DNA from: an uncultured Pseudomonadota bacterium
Lineage (GTDB): Bacteria > Pseudomonadota > Gammaproteobacteria > Steroidobacterales > Steroidobacteraceae
NCBI GenBank assembly: GCA_903862885.1
Contig: CAIOZU010000053.1
Span: 1 to 64,000 of the forward strand
DNA: 64,000 bases
Direction: 5' to 3'
Position numbers and translations under genes: made by a program. Below, piece by piece: positions 37,166-45,131 of this stretch (position 1 is the first letter of the stretch; each line of letters opens with the position of its first letter). The notes beneath the pieces were generated by a model. That model was not told where the DNA came from. It worked only from the letters and a program-made list of their open reading frames with translations, and did no database searches.

Positions 37166-37408
37166 TCAAGCCTTAGCCGGATGCTCCGTGATGTAATCAA
37201 TGGCTTGCTGAACGGTTGTGATCTTTTCAGCGTCCTCATCAGGAATTTCAGTCTCGAACTCTTCCTCTAAGGCCATCACGAGCTCGACAGTATCAAGCGA
37301 GTCCGCCCCAAGGTCGTCCACGAAAGAAGCGTCATTCGTGACTTCTTCTGCCTTTACGCCTAATTGTTCAGCGACGATCTTCTTGACTCTCTCTTCAATG
37401 CTGCTCAT
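37166..37408 (-). CDS. acpP: Acyl carrier protein
   Basis: 80 aa, acidic. The phosphopantetheine attachment site is in [20 protein letters not shown]. It carries acyl chains between fatty-acid enzymes. AAAGGATT lies 6-7 nt before the ATG. The terminator right after it fits the need for far more ACP than FabF. A TAAAAT hexamer at 37497-37492 on the minus strand may be part of its own promoter. Confidence 0.98.
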   Translation of the reverse strand: MSSIEERVKKIVAEQLGVKAEEVTNDASFVDDLGADSLDTVELVMALEEEFETEIPDEDAEKITTVQQAIDYITEHPAKA

Positions 37409-37566
37409 CGTTATTAATCCTTTGTAACGCTTTATGCGTAATAAGCGAGAGGGGTTGAGCTGCCCGTGAGCCCGAACCCTTCCGCCTGCGCATTTTAGGG
37501 TAAATCACTCGGCCCGGCTACTTACAATATTGCTTTTTAAATCAATCGCTTGCATTGTCTGCCCAT

Positions 37567-38334
37567 TCATGGCATGTGCATGCCGCCATTTACCGACAGG
37601 GTCTCCCCCGTGATATAGGCAGCGGCCGGTGAGGCTAGGAAGACCACCGCGGCGGCAATGTCGTCGACGCAGCCTAGCCGCCCCAGTGGGATTTGCGCAG
37701 CCAATTGCGTTCGCACCGGCTCCGGCAACGCGCGTGTCATGTCGGTGTCAATGAAGCCCGGGGCCACCACATTACAGGTGATATTGCGTGCCGATAACTC
37801 GCGGGCAAGTGACTTAGTGAAGCCGACGATACCCGCCTTAGCCGCCGCGTAATTCGCCTGGCCGGCATTGCCGATTTGTCCGACCACGGACGCAATACTG
37901 ATGATGCGCCCCTGACGTGCCTTCATCATGCCGCGCATCACCGCTTTCGACAGGCGGAAGACGCTGGTGAGATTGGTGTTCAAAATCACGTCCCAGTCAT
38001 CTTCTTTCATGCGCAGCAATAACCCGTCGCGGGTAATACCTGCGTTGTTCACCAGCACACTCACCGCGCCTTCCCGGCCTTCAATGTCCTTCAGTGCCGC
38101 CTCTATGCTGCCGCTATCCGTCACGTTGAGTGGCAGGCCGCGGCCCGTCAGGCCTGCGGCGATGAGTGCTTGGCTGATCTCGGCGGCACCGGCTTCGGTC
38201 GTGGCGGTGCCAATCACGGTGGCACCGGCTTTACCGAGGCCCAACAAAATGGCACGGCCAATGCCGCGCGAGGCACCGGTCACCAAAGCCACTTGTCCAT
38301 TCAATGTAAAATCAATCGCAGGCGTCGAACTCAT
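37567..38334 (-). CDS. fabG: 3-oxoacyl-ACP reductase
   Basis: 255 aa SDR. TGASRGIGRAI, NNAGITRDGLLLRM, the catalytic Ser in ISIASVVG and YAAAKAGI, and the C-terminal YITGETLSVNGGMHM are diagnostic for FabG. It uses NADPH to reduce 3-oxoacyl-ACP. ATG 38334 with AGGA upstream is the family start; it lies 16 nt after fabD. Confidence 0.96.
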   Translation of the reverse strand: MSSTPAIDFTLNGQVALVTGASRGIGRAILLGLGKAGATVIGTATTEAGAAEISQALIAAGLTGRGLPLNVTDSGSIEAALKDIEGREGAVSVLVNNAGITRDGLLLRMKEDDWDVILNTNLTSVFRLSKAVMRGMMKARQGRIISIASVVGQIGNAGQANYAAAKAGIVGFTKSLARELSARNITCNVVAPGFIDTDMTRALPEPVRTQLAAQIPLGRLGCVDDIAAAVVFLASPAAAYITGETLSVNGGMHMP

Positions 38335-38350
38335 GACAGGATCCTTGTAT

Positions 38351-39280
38351 TCATTGACCGGCCGCCAAAGCCAAAGAGGCGGGATCATCAATCGAGACCA
38401 TGGCAATCTCTTTGTTGCGCTCTATCCGGCGATTCAAGCTGGTGAGCACTTTGCCAGGCCCACACTCCACAATCCGCTGAGTGCCTTGAGCCAGCATATC
38501 TAGGATGGTGTCCGTCCAACGCACCGGACTGGAGAGTTGACTCACCAGCAAGTCGCGAATATGTTCCGGCGAATCGTGCCGCTGAAGTCCCATCGCGTAG
38601 ACAGGCCAACGCGGCGTTTGCAGGGCGACCTTAGCCAAGCGCTCGGCTAATCGCTGGCCTGCGGGCCGTAACAGCGAACTGTGCGCCGGCACACTCACTG
38701 GCAGCAACAAGGCGCGCTTGGCACCGCGCGCTTTTGCCTCCTCCATGGCGCGGTTCACCGCCGTCGCGTCGCCGGCAATCACTAATTGACCCGGCGAGTT
38801 GTAGTTCACCGGCTCAACGACTTGTCCTTGCGCGGCAGCCGCGCAGGCCGCCTCCACCGCGGCGTCCTCAAGCCCCAAAATGGCGGCCATGGCGCCCTGC
38901 CCTTGCGGCACGGCTTCTTGCATGACGCGTCCTCGAAACTGCACCAGGGCGACCGCCTCTTGGAAGTCCATGGCCTCCGCACACACCAGTGCGGTGATCT
39001 CGCCCAAGCTGTGTCCGGCCAACGCCAGCGGCTCGCCGCTCCAACGAGCGCGCCACGCGCGCCACACGGCGACGCCGGCTGTGAGCATCGCAGGCTGGGT
39101 GCGCTCGGTGACATTTAAATCAGCCTCCGGGCCCGCACTGCATAAGGTCCACAGGTCGTAGCCAAGAACGGCAGACGCCTCAGCAAATGTGGTACCAATC
39201 ACAGGCTCCGCCGCGGCCAAAGCACTCAGCATGCCTACCGACTGCGATCCCTGACCCGGAAATACCACCCCAATGGCCAT
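38351..39280 (-). CDS. fabD: Malonyl-CoA:ACP transacylase
   Basis: 309 aa. VVFPGQGSQSVGML at the start, nucleophile Ser in LAGHSLGEITALV, QFRGRVMQ with the substrate Arg, and the His in VPAHSSLL. It loads malonyl groups on ACP. ATG 39280 has AGGAGAG 8 nt upstream. fabH, often the preceding gene, is absent here; the type II secretion genes start divergently instead. Confidence 0.96.
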   Translation of the reverse strand: MAIGVVFPGQGSQSVGMLSALAAAEPVIGTTFAEASAVLGYDLWTLCSAGPEADLNVTERTQPAMLTAGVAVWRAWRARWSGEPLALAGHSLGEITALVCAEAMDFQEAVALVQFRGRVMQEAVPQGQGAMAAILGLEDAAVEAACAAAAQGQVVEPVNYNSPGQLVIAGDATAVNRAMEEAKARGAKRALLLPVSVPAHSSLLRPAGQRLAERLAKVALQTPRWPVYAMGLQRHDSPEHIRDLLVSQLSSPVRWTDTILDMLAQGTQRIVECGPGKVLTSLNRRIERNKEIAMVSIDDPASLALAAGQ

Positions 39281-39415
39281 CAGTGACTCTCCTACGTTAA
39301 CGGGGCGATTATAGCGGGGCTGTGATCGCTCGGGGGACATTACCCGATGACCCTCAGTGGCTTCGGTCGCTGTGTTAAAATCAGGCCGTCATTAATGCCC
39401 ACTGGAGACCATCTC

Positions 39416-39847
39416 ATGCGATCCCGACAGGCCGGTTTTACCCTGATTGAAATCATGGTGGTGGTGGTGATCTTAGCGATTCTTGGTGCCATGGTTGCTC
39501 CGCAAATCTTGGGCCGCATTGATGAAGCGCGAGTCACCAAAGCCAAAAATGACCTGAGGCTGTATGAGAGCGCACTCGATCTCTACCGCATGGATAACTT
39601 TCGTTACCCAACGACCGACCAAAGCCTAGACGCCCTGGTGCATCGACCCAATGATCCGAATTTGAAGAACTGGCGCAGCGACGGCTACGTCAAGCAACTC
39701 GTCAAAGACCCCTGGGGCCATGACTATGTCTACGTGGCCCCCGGCACCAATAGCGCCGCCTACGACCTGATGAGCTTAGGTGCCGATGGGCAAGTCGGTG
39801 GCACCGGTCTTGATGCGGATATCAGTGTGCGCGATCTCGGTAAATAA
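39416..39847 (+). CDS. gspG: GspG, major pseudopilin
   Basis: 143 aa. The prepilin leader MRSRQAG is followed by FTLIEIMVVVVILAILGAMV with Glu5, then the GspG-typical DLRLYESALDLYRMDNFRYPTT and a C-terminal Ca-binding-loop region (SLGADGQVGGTGLDADI). It forms the shaft of the type II secretion pseudopilus after cleavage by PilD. ATG 39416 has TGGAGA upstream. It is the first gsp gene here. Confidence 0.95.
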   Translation: MRSRQAGFTLIEIMVVVVILAILGAMVAPQILGRIDEARVTKAKNDLRLYESALDLYRMDNFRYPTTDQSLDALVHRPNDPNLKNWRSDGYVKQLVKDPWGHDYVYVAPGTNSAAYDLMSLGADGQVGGTGLDADISVRDLGK

Positions 39848-39861
39848 TCAGCGCCTATCCA

Positions 39862-40488
39862 GTGACCTATTTGATGTCGGCCGCCCCCCGAAGAGCGCGT
39901 GGCTTTACGCTGATTGAAGTGCTCGTGGTGGTGGTCATCATGGCCGTGGTCACCGCGGTGGCTGTGTTTTCTATGGGGGTGTTGGGCAGAGATCGCGGCT
40001 TGGAGGCTGAGGGCGATCGCTTGACCGATATCATCGGCGCCGCGATCGAGCAAGCAGGCCTTGAAGGTCAGGACTTCGGTCTGTGGGTCGCCAGCGATCG
40101 CTATCAAATCATGCGACTTAATGCGGCTAGCCAACAATGGGAGGCGATCCCACAGGACCGCTTGTACGAACGGCATCGCTTCGTGGCGGGCATCACCGCT
40201 GGTCTACAGATTGAAAGCAAAATTCTGGTACTCGCTGAGCCAACCGATCAACCGAAGCAAGATCTGTCGAAGCAAGAGCTGTCAAAGCAAGAGAAGCAAG
40301 GTCTGTCTAACCCGGAACGGCCGCAGCAAGGTCTGCCAAAGCAAGAGCCGCAGATTTACTTTTTTGCCGGCGGTGAAGCTTCACCGTACCAACTGACACT
40401 TAAGCGCGCAGGCAGCAAGGACACGCTGCGTATTCAAGGCGGCTTGGACGGCACCCTGTCGGTACAAAAGCCAGGCCAGAAGCCATGA
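39862..40488 (+). CDS. gspH: GspH, minor pseudopilin with repeat insertion
   Basis: 208 aa. Leader ..RRARG then FTLIEVLVVVVIMAVVTAVAV. Residues ~130-165 are an insertion of a five-residue unit K-Q-(D/E/G)-L-S repeated about six times with decay, encoded by 15-bp tandem repeats; typical GspH proteins are about 40 residues shorter. The final IYFFAGGEASPYQLTL belongs to the GspH core, so the frame is intact. The start may be GTG 39862 or ATG 39874. It is followed by gspI with a 4-nt overlap. Confidence 0.88.
   Translation: MTYLMSAAPRRARGFTLIEVLVVVVIMAVVTAVAVFSMGVLGRDRGLEAEGDRLTDIIGAAIEQAGLEGQDFGLWVASDRYQIMRLNAASQQWEAIPQDRLYERHRFVAGITAGLQIESKILVLAEPTDQPKQDLSKQELSKQEKQGLSNPERPQQGLPKQEPQIYFFAGGEASPYQLTLKRAGSKDTLRIQGGLDGTLSVQKPGQKP
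40253..40353 (+). repeat. 15-bp tandem repeats inside gspH
   Basis: Units GAAGCAAGATCTGTC, GAAGCAAGAGCTGTC, AAAGCAAGA(partial), GAAGCAAGGTCTGTC, a diverged unit, GCAGCAAGGTCTGCC and AAAGCAAGAGCCG follow each other. All but the 9-bp partial keep the reading frame, and 9 bp is also a multiple of three. A slippage-prone tract is likely. Confidence 0.85.
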
Positions 40489-41045
40489 ACCAGCGACGCC
40501 CCGACAGAGGATTTACCCTGATTGAAGTGATGGTTGCACTGGCCATTGCAGCGATCGGCCTCGCGGCGGTGTTAAGCGTGGTGACCCACGCTACCCGTAA
40601 CGCCGCCTACATGCGCCAGAAAATTTTGGCGACTTGGATTGGCCAAAATGTGGTCACCGAACTGCGCGTCAGCGGCGCCTTTCCCGCAACGAACAGTCGT
40701 TCTGGGCGTGTGCATTTTGCCGGGGCCGATTGGGCCTATGAACAGGTGGTGATCGAGTCCGGTGTCGCCGGCCTTAGACGCATCGACGTGGCCGTGCGAC
40801 TGGCCGCGCAGCCGAGCACAGAGGTCGTGGCCACCGTAACGGGTTTCGTTGGCGCCACGGCCACCAGCGCGCCACCGAGTACGACCGCATGGGACGTCGC
40901 CGCACCCGGCGCGCCCGCCGGTCTCACCGATGCGTCACGCGCACCCGCCCGCGGTGGCGCAGCCGGCGTCAGCAGTACCCTCGACGAGGGCACCGTCCAA
41001 CCCACGACCGCCACCCCCGACGATAACGGCGGCACCAGCCCATGA
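40485..41045 (+). CDS. gspI: GspI, minor pseudopilin with long Ala/Pro/Thr tail
   Basis: 186 aa. Leader MNQRRPDRG then FTLIEVMVALAIAAIGLAAVL, followed by the GspI globular part (ILATWIGQNVVTELRV; GADWAYEQVV). From about residue 122 the protein is low-complexity, rich in Ala, Pro, Thr and Gly, about 60 residues that GspI normally lacks. GspI starts the IJK tip complex. The end overlaps gspJ by 4 nt. Confidence 0.9.
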   Translation: MNQRRPDRGFTLIEVMVALAIAAIGLAAVLSVVTHATRNAAYMRQKILATWIGQNVVTELRVSGAFPATNSRSGRVHFAGADWAYEQVVIESGVAGLRRIDVAVRLAAQPSTEVVATVTGFVGATATSAPPSTTAWDVAAPGAPAGLTDASRAPARGGAAGVSSTLDEGTVQPTTATPDDNGGTSP

Positions 41046-41686
41046 CCCGCTCGCGCACACTGAGGCATCAGGGCGCAGGCTTCACGCTGATTGAAGTGCT
41101 GGTGTCTATTTTTCTCTTGGCGGTCATGAGCGCGCTCGCCTACGGCACGCTCAACTACGTCACTAAGGCGCGTACGATCACTCGCGACTCGTTTGATCGC
41201 CTGCGCGCTGTTGAAGTCACCATGCATTATCTAGTCACCGACTTAAGTCAACTCGAGCCGCGTCCGGTGCGCGACGCCCTGGGTGCGGTGGCAGTACCTG
41301 CGCTACTCGCTGATGCGCGCAGCACCGATCTATTATCGTTGACCCGCGGTGGCTGGGCGAACTGGGTGGGGCTTCCGCGCAGCACGCAGCAGCGCGTGAC
41401 TTATCGCTTAGAGCAAGACACGTTGGTACGCGAGTATCAGCTGGTATTAGATCCGACCTTATCGGACGCACCAGTGCGTCGCACTTTATTGACGGGTGTC
41501 ACAAAAGTCACCCTACGTTACCTTGATGCGGCGCGCACCTGGCAAACGCAATGGCCCGCGCCGACCGGTGACAACTCAGGTGGCAACTCCGCCATCGCGC
41601 TTCGCTTACGACCGCGTGCGATTGAGGTGGTGTTGGAGTTAAAAGACTTTGGGACCCTCCGTCGGGTGATTGAGGTGCCCGGGTGA
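41042..41686 (+). CDS. gspJ: GspJ, minor pseudopilin
   Basis: 214 aa. Leader ..RHQGAG then FTLIEVLVSIFLLAVMSALAY, then the GspJ pattern DLSQLEPRPVRDALG, GWANWVGLPRSTQQRVTYRLE and LLTGVTKVTLRYLD. It is a component of the pseudopilus tip with GspI and GspK. ATG overlaps the gspI stop, and the end overlaps gspK. Confidence 0.93.
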   Translation: MTRSRTLRHQGAGFTLIEVLVSIFLLAVMSALAYGTLNYVTKARTITRDSFDRLRAVEVTMHYLVTDLSQLEPRPVRDALGAVAVPALLADARSTDLLSLTRGGWANWVGLPRSTQQRVTYRLEQDTLVREYQLVLDPTLSDAPVRRTLLTGVTKVTLRYLDAARTWQTQWPAPTGDNSGGNSAIALRLRPRAIEVVLELKDFGTLRRVIEVPG

Positions 41687-42627
41687 ATCGCATGCGCGGT
41701 GTCGCGCTGATTATTGCGCTTGTGGTGGTGACCTTAGCCACGCTGATGGCCACGCGCATTGGCAGTCAAAGCAGTTTGGATCAACGTCGTGCGGCGACAC
41801 TGATGGCACACGAGCAGGCCTTGCAGATGGCACTGGGTGCGGAGGCCTGGGCGATTGAGGTGCTCTATCAAGATGCCACGACCACTCAACACGACTCCTT
41901 GGACGAGACGTGGGCAATGCCGCTGCCGCCACTGCCCATCGATGGCGGCCAACTACAGGCAAGTCTTGAGGATATGCAAGGTCGCTTCAATCTAAATAAC
42001 TTGCTGAAACCCGATGGCACCCAAAATATGTTGGCGGTTGCGCAATTCACCCGCCTGCTGGCAGCGTTAGGGCTTGAGCCCAAATGGGCTGACTTACTAC
42101 TCGACTGGATCGATGCGGATAGCCTCGTCACCGGCAATGACGGCGGCGAGGACAGTGTGTACACGAGCCTCTCGCCCAGTTACCGTCCACCCAACCGGCC
42201 GATCGCCAGCATCAGTGAGTTGCTCGCGTTGCCGGACTTCGGCGCCGAGCGCTATCACCAACTGGCGCCGTATGTGGCCGCCTTGCCGGTGGGCACACCG
42301 CTGAATGTGTGCACCGCCTCGAGTCTCGTATTGGACACCATCGCACCCGGCTTAAGTCACTTTGCAGAGGGTACAGCGCAGTTAGCCGTCTATCGTCAAA
42401 AAGGCTGTTTTCCGGCGCTGGCGGATGTGCAAGCGGCGGTCACCCCGCTGATCAAAAATCCGACTGATCGACAGGCGGTGATGGCCGGACTGAGTGAATC
42501 CACGCATTACTTTCGTGGAAAAACCATCGTGAGCCTTGGCACTACCCAGCTCACGATGTACAGTCTCATCGAACGCAATGCCGCGGGGCCATCCCGTGTG
42601 ATCATTCGCACTCTGGGCACTGAGTAA
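41683..42627 (+). CDS. gspK: GspK, pseudopilus tip protein
   Basis: 314 aa. MRGVALIIALVVVTLATLMA forms the N-terminal helix; the +5 Glu of other pseudopilins is absent, as expected for GspK. The large inserted domain is seen in LEDMQGRFNLNNLL, LDWIDADS and SISELLALPDFGAERY. It caps the pseudopilus. It starts at GTG overlapping gspJ by 4 nt and precedes gspL by 4 nt. Confidence 0.93.
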   Translation: MNRMRGVALIIALVVVTLATLMATRIGSQSSLDQRRAATLMAHEQALQMALGAEAWAIEVLYQDATTTQHDSLDETWAMPLPPLPIDGGQLQASLEDMQGRFNLNNLLKPDGTQNMLAVAQFTRLLAALGLEPKWADLLLDWIDADSLVTGNDGGEDSVYTSLSPSYRPPNRPIASISELLALPDFGAERYHQLAPYVAALPVGTPLNVCTASSLVLDTIAPGLSHFAEGTAQLAVYRQKGCFPALADVQAAVTPLIKNPTDRQAVMAGLSESTHYFRGKTIVSLGTTQLTMYSLIERNAAGPSRVIIRTLGTE

Positions 42628-42631
42628 CACC

Positions 42632-43909
42632 ATGGCTGATGCTTTCATACTACGACTGCCCCGCTTAGCCGCCCTCCCTGACGCCTCAATGACCCCGGTC
42701 AGCTGGCTTCGAATCGACGCGCACGGCGTGGTGACCGGTCCAATCGGCCGAGGGACTCTGGCGGACGCAGCGATAGCCGCTGAAGGGCTTTCTGTGCGCG
42801 TCTTGGTACCGGGCACCGATGTATTTCTCACGGCGCCCACCTTACCCGTTCGCGGTGCAGCGAAGTTGCTGCCACTCGTTCCGTTTGCGTTAGAAGATCA
42901 GCTGGCGTCAGACGTCGATCTGCTGCACTTCGCCGTGGGCCGGCAACGCGCGGATCAGTCATTACCGGTGGCGGTGGTTGATCGCAGCCGCCTCAGTGCG
43001 TGCTTAGCCAGTTTACAGGCGGTCGGTATCAGACCCATCTCCTTACAATCCGAAGCGAGCGCAGTGCCTGCCAATCCGGCACACACGGTCATTGTGATCG
43101 ACGCGGGTTGCCTGATGTGTCGCCCCGCAGAGGGCCTCGCCGTGACCCTAGATGCGACACCCTTACAACCGGCACTGGAGCTGGTGGGGCTTCTGCCGGT
43201 GGGACCTGAGGGCAGTGAAGCGCTCGTGTCCCCGGTGCATGGCTTACTGTATGTGTCGGCGGATGACTGGCCGAGTCACCAAGACGCGATTGAGAAACTA
43301 CGTGGCCGCTTAAGCAGTCTCAACGTACAAGTCATGCCAGAGGGCGTCCTTCCCGTACTCGCCGCAGGCACCAGCAGCCTTGAGGCGATCAACGTACTAC
43401 AAGGTGCCTACGCGCCCAGCGCCCGTTTGACCGATCACTTAGTCGACTACCATTGGGCCGGCGTGGCGGCGGCGATCTTGTTACTCCTACACGGTGTGAG
43501 CCTAGGCACGGGCTTTTGGCGCCATCACCAACAAGAGCGCGCGTTAGATGATAGCCTGCGAGCCGTCATCACGACCGCGCTACCGAATAGCCACGCCCTC
43601 GTCCAGCCGTCCACCGCGCGCCTCAGCATCGAGGCGCGTATACGCGTGATGCACGCGGCTGTGAACGCAGGGCTTATCGGTGCGCTTAGCATCGTGGCTG
43701 ACGGCTTCAAGGGCGGTGACTCGACCGTAGAGACCGCGAGCTACCAAGACGGCCGCACCACACTCACCATAGATGTACCGAACAGCCAAGTACTTGAACA
43801 ATTACGAAGCGCCGCAAGTGCGCACGGTTGGGTGGCCGAGTTGCAAGGCAGTACGCCGCACGATAGCCGATCGCGTGCCCGAGTGCTCATCAAGGAGCCG
43901 GGCCAGTGA
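42632..43909 (+). CDS. gspL: GspL, inner-membrane platform protein
   Basis: 425 aa. The cytoplasmic actin-like part (residues ~1-250, with KLLPLVPFALEDQLASDVDLLHFA) binds the GspE ATPase. One membrane helix near residue 275-290 (AGVAAAILLLLHGVSLG) leads to a periplasmic ferredoxin-like domain. It pairs with GspM, whose gene overlaps by 4 nt. Confidence 0.9.
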   Translation: MADAFILRLPRLAALPDASMTPVSWLRIDAHGVVTGPIGRGTLADAAIAAEGLSVRVLVPGTDVFLTAPTLPVRGAAKLLPLVPFALEDQLASDVDLLHFAVGRQRADQSLPVAVVDRSRLSACLASLQAVGIRPISLQSEASAVPANPAHTVIVIDAGCLMCRPAEGLAVTLDATPLQPALELVGLLPVGPEGSEALVSPVHGLLYVSADDWPSHQDAIEKLRGRLSSLNVQVMPEGVLPVLAAGTSSLEAINVLQGAYAPSARLTDHLVDYHWAGVAAAILLLLHGVSLGTGFWRHHQQERALDDSLRAVITTALPNSHALVQPSTARLSIEARIRVMHAAVNAGLIGALSIVADGFKGGDSTVETASYQDGRTTLTIDVPNSQVLEQLRSAASAHGWVAELQGSTPHDSRSRARVLIKEPGQ

Positions 43910-44391
43910 GCACGTCTTATCAACAAGCCATGCAGCGCTGGTTTAACGCGCTGCCCCGTCGTGAGCAAAGCGCCGTTCGGCTGGGTGTGATCGGCGGCGG
44001 CGTGATGGTGCTGCTGGTCATCTTGCTGATTTTGCATCGTATGCAGAGCCGCGCTGAGCTGCGTATTACGCACAAACGCGAGGACCTCGCGTATATACAA
44101 AGTGTGTTACCCGAGTTAACCGCCGCACCGGCGCAGTCCACCGGCCAATCGCTGGTTGCTGAAGTCGACGACTCCGCTAGCAGCGCGGGTCTTAAAGACG
44201 CGCTAAAAGGCACCGAACCCAGCGGGACTCAAGGCGTCATCGTGCGCTTTGAAAGCGCGCCACTGCCCGCTTTGCTCACTTGGATTGTCCGCATCCAACG
44301 CGAATACAATGCGAAGGTCACTGCGGCAACCATTGAGAAGACCAGCAGCAATGGCCTAGTCAACGCCACCGTCACCTTAGTAGGCCCATGA
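43906..44391 (+). CDS. gspM: GspM, inner-membrane platform protein
   Basis: 161 aa. A short cytoplasmic start (WFNALPRREQSAVRLG) is followed by one membrane helix (VIGGGVMVLLVILLILH) and a periplasmic ferredoxin-like domain. It stabilises GspL. Overlaps both neighbours by 4 nt. Confidence 0.88.
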   Translation: MSTSYQQAMQRWFNALPRREQSAVRLGVIGGGVMVLLVILLILHRMQSRAELRITHKREDLAYIQSVLPELTAAPAQSTGQSLVAEVDDSASSAGLKDALKGTEPSGTQGVIVRFESAPLPALLTWIVRIQREYNAKVTAATIEKTSSNGLVNATVTLVGP

Positions 44392-45122
44392 ATAGATTAC
44401 GTGCCTTGATTATCAGCGTTCTCAGCCTATTAGCGGTCACCGTGATTTTAGCCTGTACCGTACCTATCTCATGGCTCGCGGATCATGCGCCTGCCTCAGT
44501 GCAACTCGCCGGAGTACAGGGCAGTGTATTTTCAGGGCACGCCGAGGAAGTGAGGTTCCAGCACACCCGCCTCGGTCGTGTCACCTGGCACTTCGCACCG
44601 GCGCGGCTACTGCACGGCGAACTCTGTTACGACCTTTCTATCACCGCTCCCGGCCACCATCTGCAAGGACGCTTCGGGATCGCCCCAAGACATACCTGGG
44701 TTGCCTATCAGGTAGATATGGAATGGCCTTTGCGCTCACTGTCGGACCAAGTGGTGTGGGGCGGCATGCTCACCGCCTCCATTGACTCGCTGCACCTCCG
44801 GAATAGTTGGCCGACGCTCTTTGTGGGCTCACTCACGGTGCGGCATTTTACTCGTCCGGATTCAAATGTTGATCTGGGTAGCTACACCTTGGATCTGAGC
44901 GCCGGGCCTACGCCGCACGAGGTGCTGGGTCATCTACGAGATGTGGCGGGTCCTTTAGCAGTCGATGCGACCTTATCGCTGGCAGCCGATCGCAGCTACC
45001 ATATGGACGGCTCGGTGCTGCCGCGAGCGGGCACGCCTGAGGACGTCAAAGACAGCTTCACCTTCCTAGGCCCTCCCGATGCCAGCGGCCGACGCCTATT
45101 CCAGATGGCCGGCTCGATGTAG
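44388..45122 (+). CDS. gspN: GspN, type II secretion protein N
   Basis: 244 aa. One N-terminal membrane helix is followed by GVQGSVFSGHAEEVRF and WHFAPARLLHGELCYDLSI, typical of the beta-rich periplasmic GspN. Its exact job is unsettled; it is present in only some systems, including Xanthomonas xps. It ends 9 nt before the convergent AddA-like gene. No gspC, D, E or F was found in the window. Confidence 0.87.
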   Translation: MNRLRALIISVLSLLAVTVILACTVPISWLADHAPASVQLAGVQGSVFSGHAEEVRFQHTRLGRVTWHFAPARLLHGELCYDLSITAPGHHLQGRFGIAPRHTWVAYQVDMEWPLRSLSDQVVWGGMLTASIDSLHLRNSWPTLFVGSLTVRHFTRPDSNVDLGSYTLDLSAGPTPHEVLGHLRDVAGPLAVDATLSLAADRSYHMDGSVLPRAGTPEDVKDSFTFLGPPDASGRRLFQMAGSM

Positions 45123-45131
45123 CACAGCGGG

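Noticed and set aside
40253-40353. Short regular repeats as a possible CRISPR array
   Set aside because: The units are contiguous without spacers, are coding and keep the frame in gspH.
40849-41094. 81-codon frame rich in Pro, Arg and His overlapping gspI and gspJ
   Set aside because: It is the +1 frame of the low-complexity gspI tail; both real genes are coupled by a 4-nt overlap.
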